The notes below the pieces were generated by a model, which saw nothing but the letters and a program-made list of their open reading frames with translations, did no database searches and was not told the DNA's origin. Positions 11,732 through 22,643 of a stretch of 64,000 bases of DNA are shown piece by piece (positions within the stretch are counted from its first letter, which is position 1; each line of letters starts with the position of its first letter). Made by a program: the position numbers and the translations under genes. The DNA is from Mastigamoeba balamuthi (Eukaryota; Evosea; Mastigamoebida; Mastigamoebidae). The stretch covers positions 521,047-585,046 of the forward strand of contig CACRSC010000011.1 in assembly GCA_902651635.1 (NCBI GenBank). Direction: 5' to 3'.

Positions 11732-13273
11732 ATGAGCGACTCGCTCAACTTCGACGCGCCCTCGTTCACGCCGGGCACTCTGTCGGGCTCCCCGGGCCTC
11801 TGGGCCGCGCCCAGCGCCTGCGGGCCCGCGCACGCCAGCGCCCTCTTCGCGGCCCCGTCCCCGGGCGCCACGCCCAGCCGCTCGCCGGCCGTGGTCGTCG
11901 CGGCGCAGCGCCTGGCAGCGCAGGCGCGCAGCAGGGCCTTCTCGGCGCCTGCCAACGTCACCGAGGACGAGTCCGACGACTCTCCCGCGCTCCCCGCGGG
12001 CGCCGTGGCCTCTGCCGCGCCGCCCAAGTTCGTCCCCAAGCCCCCGAGGCGGTTCTCTTCGGTACGCGCTGCTTTTTCCACAACGCGTCCCCCAAAAAAG
12101 CGCAACACGCGCTCAGAAACACAGTTGAAGTGTTTAAGTGCGGTGTGGACCCCGCGCGAGAAAACCCACTGACACCCACACAGCAGGAGATGGCGGCGCA
12201 GCAGCAACAGCAGCAGCAGCAGGCGGGGCAGCAGAACCAGAGCCTGTACAAGACGGAGCTGTGCAGGTCGTTCCAGGAGACTGGCACGTGCCGCTACGGC
12301 TCCAAGTGCCAGTTTGCGCACGGCAAGGAGGAGCTGCGGCAGGTCTCGCGCCACCCGCGCTACAAGACGGAGATCTGCAAGACGTTCCACACCATCGGTC
12401 TGCACCCTCCCCCCGCTCCCCGTGCCCCGCGTTCCCTGCCTCCTCTGTTTCCAGTAATTCCGGGCGTGCTGGGCACTTGTAATCGCAGGCCTCTGCTGGC
12501 TTGTGTGGGCGTGGATGGGTGTGGGCAGGACAGAGGCGTGAATATTCACGGAGGGGGGTCACACACCGCTCGCTGTCAGCAACTGAAACTGAGAACACCC
12601 AACAGGAACGTGCCGTTACGGGACGAGGTGCCGCTTCATACACATGAAGCCCGAGGAGTACGAGCAGTACCAGCAGCAGCAGCAGCAGCAGGCCGCGCAG
12701 ACCGCGTCTGGCGGAGGCGCGGCGGCCCAGCCGGCAGCGCCTTTGCCAGTGTCGTCCAACACCATAACGCTGGGGCAGCAGCAGCAGCAGCCGCTGCAGC
12801 AGTCGGCGTCGCCCAAGCACATGGCCCCGTCGACGACGCCACCGATGAACATCACGCAGTCGGCGCCGTCGTCGCCGCTGATCGGCGTCGCGGGGTCGCC
12901 GGCGTACCCGTCGTCGCCCGCGCTGCTGATGTCGCCGCTGGCGCACCAGGTGCAGATGCAGCACATGCGCCACGCGATGACGGCCTCGGGGTCGCCCTCG
13001 CTGCCCGCGCCGCTCTCTGTGCCCGACTTCCAGGTCTTCCAGGCGAGGATGGACAGCGGCGTCAAGTCGCCCCAGTCGATCGCTCCGCCGCCGCTGCCGC
13101 CCTCGCCCGTGCCGCAGAGCCAGCTGGCGGGGTACCCCGTGCCGCAGGGGCAGCTGGCGGGGTTCCCTGTGCCGGCGACGGTGAGCCCGGGGCTGCCCTC
13201 GAGCCCCGACCGCCCCATGAGCCTGCCGAGGCGCTCGCGGCTCGCTGTGTTCAGGGACCTCACGACGCCTTGA
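11732..13273 (+). CDS. Tristetraprolin (ZFP36)-like tandem CCCH zinc-finger protein
   Basis: Three exons (11732-12061, 12184-12397, 12606-13273) give 403 residues. Two C-x8-C-x5-C-x3-H fingers, each led by YKTE(L/I)C, follow a glutamine run. Their spacing is that of the TTP family, which binds AU-rich elements in mRNA 3' UTRs. The 208 nt second intron interrupts finger 2 between FHTIG and TCRYG. After the fingers come a poly-Gln run and a long Ser/Pro-rich tail with many SPSS/PSSP sites, likely 14-3-3 or kinase targets. The last residues, [14 protein letters not shown], resemble the C-terminal NOT1-binding motif of human TTP (RRLPIFNRIS), which recruits the CCR4-NOT deadenylase. I expect an mRNA-decay adaptor. 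The acceptor at 12183 could instead be 12186, changing one Gln. Confidence 0.9.
12671..12691 (+). repeat. CAG trinucleotide run (poly-Gln)
   Basis: Seven consecutive CAG codons inside the CCCH gene. A second CAG run lies near 12774-12789 and a CAG/CAA run near 12201-12220, so the gene has three Gln-coding simple repeats flanking the zinc fingers. Confidence 0.8.
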
Positions 13274-13810
13274 ACGGGGCGGGACGCGACCGGCTCCGAG
13301 CTGCGGCGCTGTGCACACGAGGGCTCCGGCCCGATATGCTCTTGCCGGACGCTCTGTGCACCGCCCTCTTTGTGACCATAGCCCCTCCCACTCCCCCCTT
13401 CACTTTATTTTCACACTCCGCCCTCCCGCCATCGCCCCCCATCCATCTCATCATCCGGGGGGGTCTCAGCCTATACCTCCTTCCTCCGCCTCCTGCACCA
13501 CAGCAGCCCTTCGCACGATCCCCACACCGGAAAGCACGCCCGCCGGCCCTATTTATAAGGAAACGACCTCGCTATCGTTGTCCCCACAAGAGTGCCCGCT
13601 GCCTGCTCTGTCAGTTGCCCTTGCCCACCACCACTGGCTTCGCGTGCCACGTGAGCTGTGTGCGTGTGTGAAAAACGCCCCGCGAACGGTCGCCCACCCC
13701 GGATCTGAAGGGAGGGGGGCTGGCTGGGCGGATCTTTTCGAATGACGGCGATTGCTTGTTGTGTTTTGCTTTGCGAAGAAGAAAGGAAGGTGAGTCACAG
13801 GGATAGCGCC
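13274..13810. other. Convergent intergenic region
   Basis: Lies between the stops of the CCCH gene and the CDP-alcohol phosphotransferase gene. It is pyrimidine-rich on the plus strand. A CTATTTATAAGG element at about 13548 resembles a TATA box, but no supported gene starts nearby. Confidence 0.4.
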
Positions 13811-15085
13811 TCAGGCGGCGACCTTCTTGGGCACGAACGGGCGGATGTTGAGGGCCTCGCAGAGCTGGTTGATGATCGAGACGACAAAGACGGCCTCCTG
13901 GCAGAAGGCGACGACGAGCAGCGCCCACATGACCGTCAGCGGGGCCAGCGACGGCATCCCGGCGGCGAACAGCACGCCGTTGAGCGCGCTGAGGGCGAGC
14001 GGCAGCTGGACCTTGTAGGCCGCGCGGAAGGGCTCCTTGCAGATGCGCTGGACGAGCAGGCGCTGCGTGAGGTACGCGAAGACGAGCGTCAGGATGGCGA
14101 AGTGCAGGTGCGGGTGCGCGATGACGGTCTCCTGCGTCGAGTAGACCCAGACGAGGCTCAGGCCCGAGAAGAGCGCAAAGGGCAGCGGCTGCGCCATGCC
14201 CTCGACGGGCGTCGACTTGAGCTCCGAGGTGCCCTTGATCGTGTGCCGGAGCACGTTGACGATGCTCGAGAGCGTGCCGAGGATGCTGAAGACGCCGATG
14301 GCGACGAAGACGCCGTGGTTGTAGCTGAACTGCGGCATGAACGGCAGCGGGCGCAGCCAGATGTCCGAGCCCGCCCACGCCGTGAAGAGCAGCACGAGGC
14401 AGACGACGTGCTGCAGCTCCGTGGGCCCGTTGAACGCGCCCATGACAAGGATGCCCGCGTGGTACTCCTCCCAGTGCGAGAGGTAGAACGGGCACATGGA
14501 GAGCAGGACGCCCACGCAGCTCAGCGGCACGGGCCCGCGCATCACGGTGCTCACGATCGCCCCGATCAGCCCCATGACGATCGAGTCCACGCCGTGGTCA
14601 AACAGCTCGCCCAGCGCCGACCCGTTCTTGGTCCTCTTGGCTTGCTTCCCGTCGAGGTTGTCCATCAGCTGTGCGTTGTGCGTTGCGCGTTGTTGTCCCC
14701 CCGGTGAGTCCGCAAAGCACAGCGCCTTCCCCCCACCCCCTCGCGGAGATGCAAACACCCCCAGAGGGGACGGGCCACGCGGCGCGCTCACCTGGTAGCT
14801 CCAGAGGAAGACCGCGGCAGCGACCAGGGACCACTTGGGCATGGGCTCCGTGAGCGAGGGCGAGTAGTAGGCGCAGAGGAGGTACGCGAGCAGGACGAAG
14901 ATGCCGCCGGCGAGCGTGATGACGTTGGGCGCGATCGAGCGCGGTACCCAGAGGATGACGCGCTCCCAGATGGCGCCGAGGAACAGCCGGATCGTGATGC
15001 TGTTGTCGACGCCGCGGTACGCGTACTTGGAGAGGTTGCGGATGCCCTGCTCGCTCACAAACTTGATGTGGAACAGCGACGCCAT
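13811..15085 (-). CDS. CDP-alcohol phosphotransferase (choline/ethanolaminephosphotransferase)
   Basis: Two exons (14792-15085, 13811-14668; intron 123 nt, donor GTGAGC) give 383 residues, close to the 390-416 of CEPT1/EPT1. The enzyme joins CDP-choline or CDP-ethanolamine to diacylglycerol in the ER or Golgi membrane, the last Kennedy-pathway step. The signature reads DGKQAKR..8..G...D...D: all three Asp that hold the metal are present, but the Arg usual after DGxxA is Lys. About ten hydrophobic spans follow, with PMPKWSLVA and WEEYH as in CEPT1. The chosen start is MASLFHIKF. An ATG 195 nt further up is in frame but would add a Pro/Thr/Gln-rich tail unlike the family. Head-group specificity cannot be read. 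Confidence 0.9.
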   Translation of the reverse strand: MASLFHIKFVSEQGIRNLSKYAYRGVDNSITIRLFLGAIWERVILWVPRSIAPNVITLAGGIFVLLAYLLCAYYSPSLTEPMPKWSLVAAAVFLWSYQVSAPRGPSPLGVFASPRGGGGKALCFADSPGGQQRATHNAQLMDNLDGKQAKRTKNGSALGELFDHGVDSIVMGLIGAIVSTVMRGPVPLSCVGVLLSMCPFYLSHWEEYHAGILVMGAFNGPTELQHVVCLVLLFTAWAGSDIWLRPLPFMPQFSYNHGVFVAIGVFSILGTLSSIVNVLRHTIKGTSELKSTPVEGMAQPLPFALFSGLSLVWVYSTQETVIAHPHLHFAILTLVFAYLTQRLLVQRICKEPFRAAYKVQLPLALSALNGVLFAAGMPSLAPLTVMWALLVVAFCQEAVFVVSIINQLCEALNIRPFVPKKVAA

Positions 15086-15505
15086 GCTGTCGATACGGTG
15101 GTGCGTGCGCTGCTGCTGCTGCTCGAGGTCCGCGGTGCTGCTGGGGAGGTCGGTGGCGAGGTGGGTCCGGTCGTGCGGCGGCGGCGGCGGTGACGACGTG
15201 GGGATCAGGATGTGGTGCTGGTGGATGTCGCTGGTCGACGGCTGTGCGGGTTCCGCTGGCGCTGCTGGCTCAACACACACGCGCTCGAGGGGTTCCTGGG
15301 CCTCCGTTTGGTCGGGACCTGGCTGGTGCGGGGGTGAACCGGGAGAGAAGCGGTCAGCAAGGGTCGCCAGTCACTGGTGGCGTTCGCACCGGTCAGCTTC
15401 ACTGCGCTGTGTGGAAAAACGAAAAGACCGCAAATATCTACGGCTGACATCACGCAGGAATCTGCGCTGGTCAAAACGACAATCTTGGAATCATGTGTCG
15501 TGGCG
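15086..15505. other. Upstream region of the phosphotransferase gene
   Basis: In-frame open sequence continues upstream of the chosen start to 15280, encoding a low-complexity Pro/Ser/Gln segment with a CAG/CTG run near 15108-15122. It is probably 5' UTR and promoter. No other gene is supported. Confidence 0.4.
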
Positions 15506-16168
15506 TCACTGTACAGCAGTTTTCTCATCCGGGACGACTGCTACCGTCGCTGTCGCAGGCGCTTCCGCGGGTACGCTTCCAGCGTCAGCCCTGGGTGCCT
15601 CGTCTGGTGGCCTGGCCAGAGTATCCAGAGACTTCGAGACTGGAAGAGCCACCTCTGTGCTCGGGGCCTGCAAGCCATCGCTCTTTGTCGGGGGCGCTGA
15701 TGCCGGGCGGTCAGGGCCCTTGGCGGGCGGTGCAGCAGCAGGAGTAGCAGGCACGGGGACGTCCTCTGTCTTCTCTGGTGTCTGTACTCTGGGCTTGTGC
15801 CTCGACTCAGGCCGTCGTGCATCAGCACTGCAATTGCGGTCAGTAAAATCAAGGGAATGTGGTGAGACGAACGTGGCTTGAGCTGAGTCGTCGACAACTG
15901 ATTCGGGATTAGGCTCGGCGGGCGGGCACTCGGAGGGATCTCCCTGGGCAGCATTCTCGTGTTTCTGGCCGTCGATCAGGGGCCCCTTGGAATCATCTGG
16001 CAACGCGGTTTCGCCCTCGGCTGCTTTCTTCGCTGCCTTGCGCTTTTTCTTGCCCTTCTTGCTCTTGTGCTTGTGCTTGTGCTTCTGCTTCTTTTCGCCC
16101 TTCTCCATCCCATCAGGACACACGACAGCCGACTTCTTTCTCTCCCAACAGGGAAACACCTCCAACAC
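15506..16168 (-). CDS. Lys-rich disordered protein, possibly a C-terminal tail exon of the prominin-like gene
   Basis: A 220-codon frame with an ATG at 16168 and another at 16108. After the second ATG comes a strongly basic patch (KKQKHKHKHKSKKGKKKRK), followed by about 160 residues of Pro/Ala/Ser/Asp-rich low complexity with no domain. It starts 48 nt downstream of the stop of the prominin-like gene on the same strand, and an acceptor-like CCTCCTCAG lies just before it, so it could be spliced on as a cytoplasmic tail. The alternative is a small separate gene for a nuclear basic protein. The frame is clear of stops, but no family supports it. Confidence 0.45.
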   Translation of the reverse strand: MLEVFPCWERKKSAVVCPDGMEKGEKKQKHKHKHKSKKGKKKRKAAKKAAEGETALPDDSKGPLIDGQKHENAAQGDPSECPPAEPNPESVVDDSAQATFVSPHSLDFTDRNCSADARRPESRHKPRVQTPEKTEDVPVPATPAAAPPAKGPDRPASAPPTKSDGLQAPSTEVALPVSKSLDTLARPPDEAPRADAGSVPAEAPATATVAVVPDEKTAVQ

Positions 16169-16215
16169 TGAGGAGGATCGAAACTCCTGGTCCGCTCCAA
16201 CTCTCTAAGGGGCTG

Positions 16216-18652
16216 TCAGTGCAAACTAACATTTCCACAACAATTGACCCGCAGTTCACGAAGAAGGCCCAAACGAGACACCAGGACGAGTAGGACAGAA
16301 GCCAGAGGAAACAGACTCAAAGCCACGAGTGCTGTTGCCGCACAGACTGTGTCCACACCAGGACTGACATATGAGGTCAGTTCATTTTCAAACGCACTAA
16401 CATACAGAATCATATTGCACACGCTATCAGATATGTTGGCTCTCCCTGTGGCCTCGTTGCGACACTCACCACTCTGGACCATCAGTGATAGCCGAGACCG
16501 AATTTCCTGAAGTGTAGTGTCACGGAACAATGCAAGGTTGCTTTCATACCGTGGTACCCTGCAGAGTATGCACAAGAACAGATGATGCCAGATCTCGTAT
16601 CCACGATAGATCCGAGAGTGACATTCCAGCAATGGCCAGTGTAGTATTTCCTGTGCAGAGTCAAAAAAACACAAAAACTATGATGATACCAGTTTGTGAG
16701 GAGATCCAAACGACAGCAGAGCGAGTTCCAGATAACTTAACCTAAAATTAATACAAATACATCATAAATGACATACAGAATTGAGATCTTCTGATAGATT
16801 GACGGCTCTCATTTGAGCTATCATCTGAATTGTTTTCGTGAGAAGATCCAGTGTTCTTCCTGCTTCTGCCACTGATTCATTGAATCCAACAACAGCATTC
16901 TACAATAGTGTCAATTTCGTAATACAAGAGAACTCGATACATCAAGAATTTCCGGAATTTCAACGCAAGTTCGTGCAAGTGCAACAGAGGCCGGAACACC
17001 AAGCTCAGTAAATATGTCTTTTCCACCCTTACATCCATCGAAAACAGAGCTATCAACCTTGCCACTGTTCGTAAATGTCAGAAAACGTTTATGCTATCAC
17101 TACTCCATACAATGAAATCGCGTCCTTCGAAGATTTACAGAGATCACTGAAGAGGAAGCCCGTGGCAAAGTGAGCAAGAAATACTATCCACAAGATGATA
17201 CCAAGATCAAGAGTAACAAACAGGGCTCTGCACAGAAATAAGCAATAGACAGTAATCAGAAACATACATGCTAAATGGAAATGGCCGTAGAGACAGAATC
17301 CCACAGCATGAGAGTGGAATTACAGCAAGAACGAGACACAGCGCTGTTATTACGACTGCACTCCTTCAATATCCTGTCAATGAGTCTTGTTCACAACCAT
17401 GAAGGAAACATACCTAACATCATCGTAGTCCAGGATCACTCGCGTCAGATTTCCCACCTTGTTCGAGAGATCGATGGTTCCCTCAGTGAAGATGTCATAG
17501 GGGGTCTTCAACACTTGTATCTCCCTTGCCAACACGCCTGGAATGGTATCCAGTGACTCGATTGTAATTGAATTGGCGCCCATCTGTAGATAATCAGTAA
17601 GACGTGATAGGCCGTCGATTTTACGTTTTTCGATGCATTGTTCAAGCTCGAGATCAGAATTTGCGATGAGGCCCACGTCTCTGGCACCAACAGCAGCAAT
17701 TTGTCGTATTGTGTTGTATTCATTGAGGCCAACCCGGAATGAAGTCGTGAATAGACTCCAGTGACACTAACAAACGTCAAAATTGAAGAGGTTAGGCACA
17801 CACCTTGCGTTAATGCCCATCGAGGTCCGTTTAATCAGCATTGACTGCACGCTTACTGACAATGTCTTGGCGCTGGCACCTGATGCAGGGTCGCTCCAGT
17901 TAATGAAGCTGTATATCAGTGGCAGGTCATCCTGACGGTATGTTAATAAATGCACAATCTGAGGTCCCTCACAGTGAGGTTTTCAAGGGCCAACCGGACT
18001 TTGGATTGGTGCTGGGACCACGAACTTGCCATTAGGGTCGCAGAGTCTCTGCAGGTCGTGAAACCATCAGAGACATACAGGTCACCGCCGATGCCAAGAC
18101 CCACTCCGAATATGATCGTGAGTAAGCCCGGAATCATGCACAAGCATGGACAGTAGATGTGCTTCTTCCGCAGTGGCGTATCTCTCTCGTGGCGGATCTC
18201 GCAACAGCTACACAGTTAAGTGAAAAATGCGGATTAGAAGAGGCTTACCAACAACACTGGAGAGCCAAGAACAGCACGCAGAACACGAGGCACAGCAACG
18301 CCATCACAGCCGAGGGAATCAGTTGCTGCCAGTTGCCTGTGATTCCGCCGACAAACTCGGACTCGGATATCGTGCTCAGATCTACCGCGAGCGGCGGTGA
18401 GTTGGGCATGCAGGGCTGCTCGCCCAGTACTGAGTGTATCGCGGTGGATGAGGCTGCGGTACTTGTCGAACACCACGCTGCACGTGTGGAACAGCCCACT
18501 TCTCACGGGGAACCCCTCCGACACGTGTGCAGCCTGATCGATGCCGTGTCAGCGGCATCAGCGCCAATGCCTCCTACCTCCGAGTCGGATGAAGTGGCTG
18601 CGTAGGTCGCGGAGACGAGTGCCAAGATGAACACCCTCTGCATCGTCGCCAT
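16216..18652 (-). CDS. Prominin-like five-transmembrane glycoprotein, many small exons
   Basis: Starts MATMQRVFILALVSATYA, a signal peptide. I can trace these exons. Span 1 (IPSAVMALLCLVFCVLFLAL) runs into a Cys cluster (QCCC-C). A short basic loop leads to span 2 (CMIPGLLTIIFGVGLGIGG). A large loop has N-glycosylation sites. Spans 3 and 4 form a hairpin (ITALCLVLAVIPLSCCGIL and ALFVTLDLGIILWIVFLAHF). A second large loop is followed by span 5 near the C-terminus (TALVALSLFPLASVLLVLV) and a short tail ending at the TGA at 16216. This two-loop, five-span layout with a Cys-rich turn between spans 1 and 2 is that of prominins, cholesterol-binding proteins of membrane protrusions. Introns are tiny (about 33-50 nt) and several exon joins, notably between the signal peptide and span 1, are uncertain. 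The DNA is AT-richer than its neighbours. Confidence 0.65.
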
Positions 18653-18943
18653 TTCTCGCCCGGGCTATTTATGGCCTCGTGGGGCACCAAATCTAGATAC
18701 TGTCGTGATCTCTCGCAAGAACTAGAACTCAGGGATTCTGAGCGCCTCGGCCTGCCCAGGAGCAGAGAGGACGCCACCGATAACCTTGCGCTCTGGTGGT
18801 GTCTGACGATAAGCTTGGTCGTTGTTGCATGTCCTGATTGCTCTCGGTCTCGGTTTAGTGTGGTGGTGAATACAGAATGCGTGCCCGCAGGGGCGTGTGT
18901 TGAAGGGGGAGAGGTGCTCGCGAGACGGGTACATAAAAATCCC
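18653..18943. other. Intergenic between prominin-like gene and RhoGAP gene
   Basis: On the minus strand a CATAAATAG element sits about 15 nt upstream of the prominin-like ATG and may be its TATA box. The rest is the 3' flank of the RhoGAP gene. Confidence 0.4.
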
Positions 18944-21900
18944 TCAGTAGATGTTCTCCAGGCTGTCGCGCGGCTTGACCAACACGGCAGGCACTGGCGT
19001 CGTGTCAACCTCTGGCGCTTTGATGAGGTGCAGAGACAGCTCCCTGGCGATCTCCTTGTTGAACGTCTGCGCGAGAGCAAAACAGAGATAAGGTTGAGGC
19101 CGAGGCAACAAGCAAACACGTCAACGGGACTTACAGATCGCAGGGCCGATAGCGTGGCTGTGAGGCCCTTGACAGCCGTCCTCGATTTCATCTCGCCGCA
19201 GCGCGTAGCGATGAACGACAGCATCACGTGCGCAGCTGCCAGGCTGGACCGGGCCACGGGGAAGCCGTCCGGGTTGGTGTCGGCCTCGCGGAACTGCTCG
19301 GGCCGCACGTACGTCGCCTTCTCGTATCGTGCCAGCTCCTCGTGCGAGACGCGCATGTTGGTGTGCACCACGTCGCTGAGGTGCTGCGAGAAGCCTATTG
19401 CGATGATGGTGAAGTTCTCCTCGTTGATCGCAGAGGCCTTGGCGAGGTGCTTGTCCAGGTGGAACACGGCCTCGACGAGCTCCGTGTGGACCTCGAGGGC
19501 GCCCTTGACCAGGTGCCGCAGCTCCCTGTCTCTCTCGCGCTCCGCCATCCCGTGGCTCGACCTCCTGTCCTTCTTCGTCGACGACGACGACGACGACCTC
19601 CTCGCGTCGATCTCCCCGATCGAGAGATCCTCTTGCTTGCCCTCGAGCAGCGGCAGCGACTTGGCACTGTCATCGATCTCCGACCTCTCGTCGGAGTCTT
19701 CGGGCCCGGCAGACTGCAGGAGGTTGCTGTGCCTGTCCCCGGGCACAGAGGAGATGGTACCAGCCGGGGACGGCTGCACTGGCGCGGGCGGAGGTATTTC
19801 CTTTGACTTGTGGCGCTCCTTGGATTCCTTGTTCTTCTCTTCCTTGGAGCGGCTTCGGGAGCTGTTCTCGTCGGGCTCCTTTGATAGCCTCTTCTGCGCC
19901 GTCGTCAGCTCCTTGGAGACCGGCCTGTCTTTGTCCGAGTGCTTCCTGCGGGTCAAATGGATCCCGTGGTCGGGCGGGACGATGACCTCCGAGTACGACT
20001 TGCGCAGCTCCCCCGGGAACGACGGCAGCACCGGCAGCGCGGCTGCAGCCGCCCTCTCCGAGTCCGTCAGACCGACGTTGAACTCCGAGGCTGGGGCAGA
20101 CGGTTCCTTGGGAATCCCGGGCGATGCCGAGAGCGAGTCGCGGCCCGACTTTGGGGCTGTGGGCTCCACGACGAGGTCTCCGCTGAGGTTCCTCTTCCGC
20201 TCGACCGTCATCGATGGCGACGCCGGCGGGGTGCTCTGCGGCGACTTGAGCACTGCCTGCGTCGTCCTGGGGAACATCCCGACGAGCTCCGACCCCACAG
20301 AGCCCATGATGGACTTCCTGCGCCCCTTCTCCGTGAGCGCCGTCATCGCGGCCGGCGACAGCGGGGCACACGAGGCCCTGTGCGAGACAGACGGGCTATG
20401 ATAGTCAGACGGTATGTAGGACGACTGGCCGAAAGAGGACTCGAGCGAATCGGAGGACTCGCTGCGCGACAGCGACTGGCTCTCGACGCGCAGCTGCGCC
20501 TCCTTCTCCACCTCCTCGAACCCGCTCCCGTCGTACGGAGAGCCATCGGGGCGGTTTGTGATCACCGTGCTGAGGCGCTCGACGAGCGACTTGGGCACGT
20601 GCTTGATCAGAGCGGACATGATGCTGATGGCGCTCTCGTAGAACTGGAGCAGCAGGGCCGGGTGGTCCGCGGGGCACTTGAGCACGCAGGGAGCGAACAC
20701 CATCGCGAGGTTCTCGCAGCCCATCTTGGTAACCTCGCTGTACGGCAGCAGCTCCTGCAGGAACCCCACGAGGAAGACCAGCAGGTTCCTGTTGTTCAGC
20801 GGCAGCTGGTCGAGCACGAGCGCCTCGACGTTCTCGGGGTTCAGGTCAGGCCCCACCATCACAAGCCTCTCGCTGGGGACCACGGCCGTCAGAATCGAAA
20901 TTGGTGGGTGGGGGCCAAAAAAGCGTACTATTGGAGGGTCGGGATCAGAGGGTTCGGCATCTCGCGGATGTAGTACTTGAAGAGCGTGGCCAGCGTGTGC
21001 ACCGTCGTCCTGGCCTTGATGATTCGGAACGTGTCCTGGTCGAAATACTGCGAGTACAGCACCAGCTCCTGCTGGTCGCCCGGGATCCTGAACAGGCCCT
21101 CCGAGTGGTACGCTGCAGCCCGGGTGAGTACAGCCCCAGCGGGCAGCGGCGCGCAGCTCACCGTCCATCCTCCTGAGGCTGTCGCGCAGCATGACGACGA
21201 AGACGGGAACGTCGAGCGCGGGGTAGTCGTCCTTCTGCCGCTCCATCGTCTCGTCGAGCGACGGGGGCGCGCGCCCGACCATCGCCACGGGGTGCTGCGA
21301 CGACGACGACGGCAGGCTGTGCGTCGACGCCGACTTGCGCCTGGCCCACCCCCTCGATGCCTTGCCGCTCTTCTCCGCTGCCTTCGCCAGCTCCTGGTGG
21401 GGTAGTGGACAGGAGAGAGCGCGTTTGCTGTGCGCCCCCGCAAGAGAAGGGCGGCGAGTGGGCACCTCGAGGCTGAGCATGGTGAAGGGCGGCGGCGCAG
21501 AAGAGCGCTTCTGCTCCACGAGCTGCAAGACGTCGCGCGAGTGGCTCTGGTCCGAGAAGCCCGCGATAATGGCTTCGAATCTGTCGCTCTCGATTGACAT
21601 GGCGTCCTTCAGAAGCTGCACGAGGGACTGTGAGAAGCAGGCAGGCAAGGCAGGGGGGGGGAGGGGGCACAACGTCACCTTGATGTACTTATCGACGGCG
21701 TTCTGCATGGCAATCTGCACCCTCTTGTCCAGCAGCTGCAGTTGCTGCTCCGACGCCGTCAGGGGCGGAGAGAGGGCGGGGAGAGGCTCCGGTGCAGCGG
21801 CCACGCACGTCGAGGACCTCGCTGTTCAGTTTCAGGTACGCGCGCTGGGCCTCGTTGGCCTTGTCGACCTGCTGGTGGTACTCGGCCAGCATGCGGATGG

Positions 21901-22643
21901 GCACGTTGTCGGGGCCTCGGTCGCGGCACGCCTTGGCGCAGACCGCCTTGGCCTTGTCGAGCCTCGCGACGGTGTTCCTGTAGTTCTGGGCGTTGCGCGC
22001 GCCGTCGGCCTGCAGCTTCTTGAGCGACTGCGCAAACTCCACAATCATCGGGCCAAGTATCTCGCAGATCTCCAGGGCGATCGAGCTCGCCGTCGCTGTG
22101 CGCGCGTCGGCGGTAGCGCGGACCTGCTGTATGAGAGCCGCGCATCTCGCCCCGACAGAGCTTGGAGGGGGGAAGGGAAGGGGAAGGGGGGCGGACAGAA
22201 ATCAGCCGGGAAGATAAAGGAAAATGCGTGCGGTGGGAATCGAACACGGGGGGCGGGCGGGCGGGCTTGCGCACCCTGGGCGCGCGCTCGTGTGGTCGCC
22301 CGACTCGCGCTGGACAAGGGCGGCGAGGCGCGAGTACTCCTCCTCGGCCTTGGCGCGCCTGTGGAAGAACTTGCGCATCTCCTGGATGGTCCTGATGTTC
22401 TCGTCGACGAACGCGCACACCGCGTCAACCGACTCCTGTGCGCGCGGCGGTGGCGAGGGGAGGGAGGGGGTAGCGCGGGCGTCCGTCGCACCCGGGCCGG
22501 AGGCGCTGTGTGTCAGGGGGTGTGCACTTGCCGCCCAGGGGGAGCAAACCGCGGCGAACAAATAGGTCTGTGGCGAAGTTGGGCTGCTCCGCTTTCTGCT
22601 GTGGCGGCCCGGGCAGGCTCGCGGCGTCCTTGGGCGCGCTCAT
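18944..22643 (-). CDS. F-BAR and RhoGAP domain protein
   Basis: Starts MSAPKDAASLPG at 22643 and ends ...DSLENIY at 18944, with about nine exons. The N-terminal exons form an F-BAR/FCH region (NFATDLF, then VDENIRTIQEMRKFFHRRAKAEEEYSRLAALVQ, and long helices through EYHQQVDKANEAQRAYLKL), which binds curved membrane. The RhoGAP domain is split by two introns. Its arginine finger is in EGLFRIPG, followed by IKARTTVHTLATLFKYY, MPNPLIP, LPLNNRNLLVFLVGFLQ and ENLAMVFAPCVL. It should speed GTP hydrolysis by a Rho-family GTPase. The middle is a long Ser/Lys/Glu-rich linker (20550-19600). A helical C-terminal domain with a second hydrophobic core (AVFHLDKHLAKASAINEENF) precedes the last exon (18944-19066), joined by a 69 nt intron with a GTAAGT donor. 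The joins checked (21162/21112, 20929/20872, 19136/19066) keep frame. Confidence 0.85.

Noticed and set aside
13548-13560. TATA-like CTATTTATAAGG
   Set aside because: It lies between two convergent gene ends with no gene starting nearby.
15086-15280. N-terminal extension of the CDP-alcohol phosphotransferase
   Set aside because: In frame but Pro/Ser/Gln low complexity with no match to the family. The internal ATG gives the usual length.
18574-18943. Extension of the RhoGAP minus frame past 19067
   Set aside because: Reading on through the last 69 nt intron gives low-complexity sequence. Splicing to 19066 gives a coherent C-terminus ending at 18944.
18671-20401. 576-codon plus-strand frame
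   Set aside because: Antisense of the RhoGAP gene linker and C-terminus, Ser/Leu-rich with no domain.
22200-22290. Minus-strand GTGTTCGATTCCCAC looks like a tRNA T-arm
   Set aside because: The T-stem does not pair and no D-arm, anticodon arm or acceptor stem can be drawn around it. It lies in an intron of the F-BAR/RhoGAP gene.
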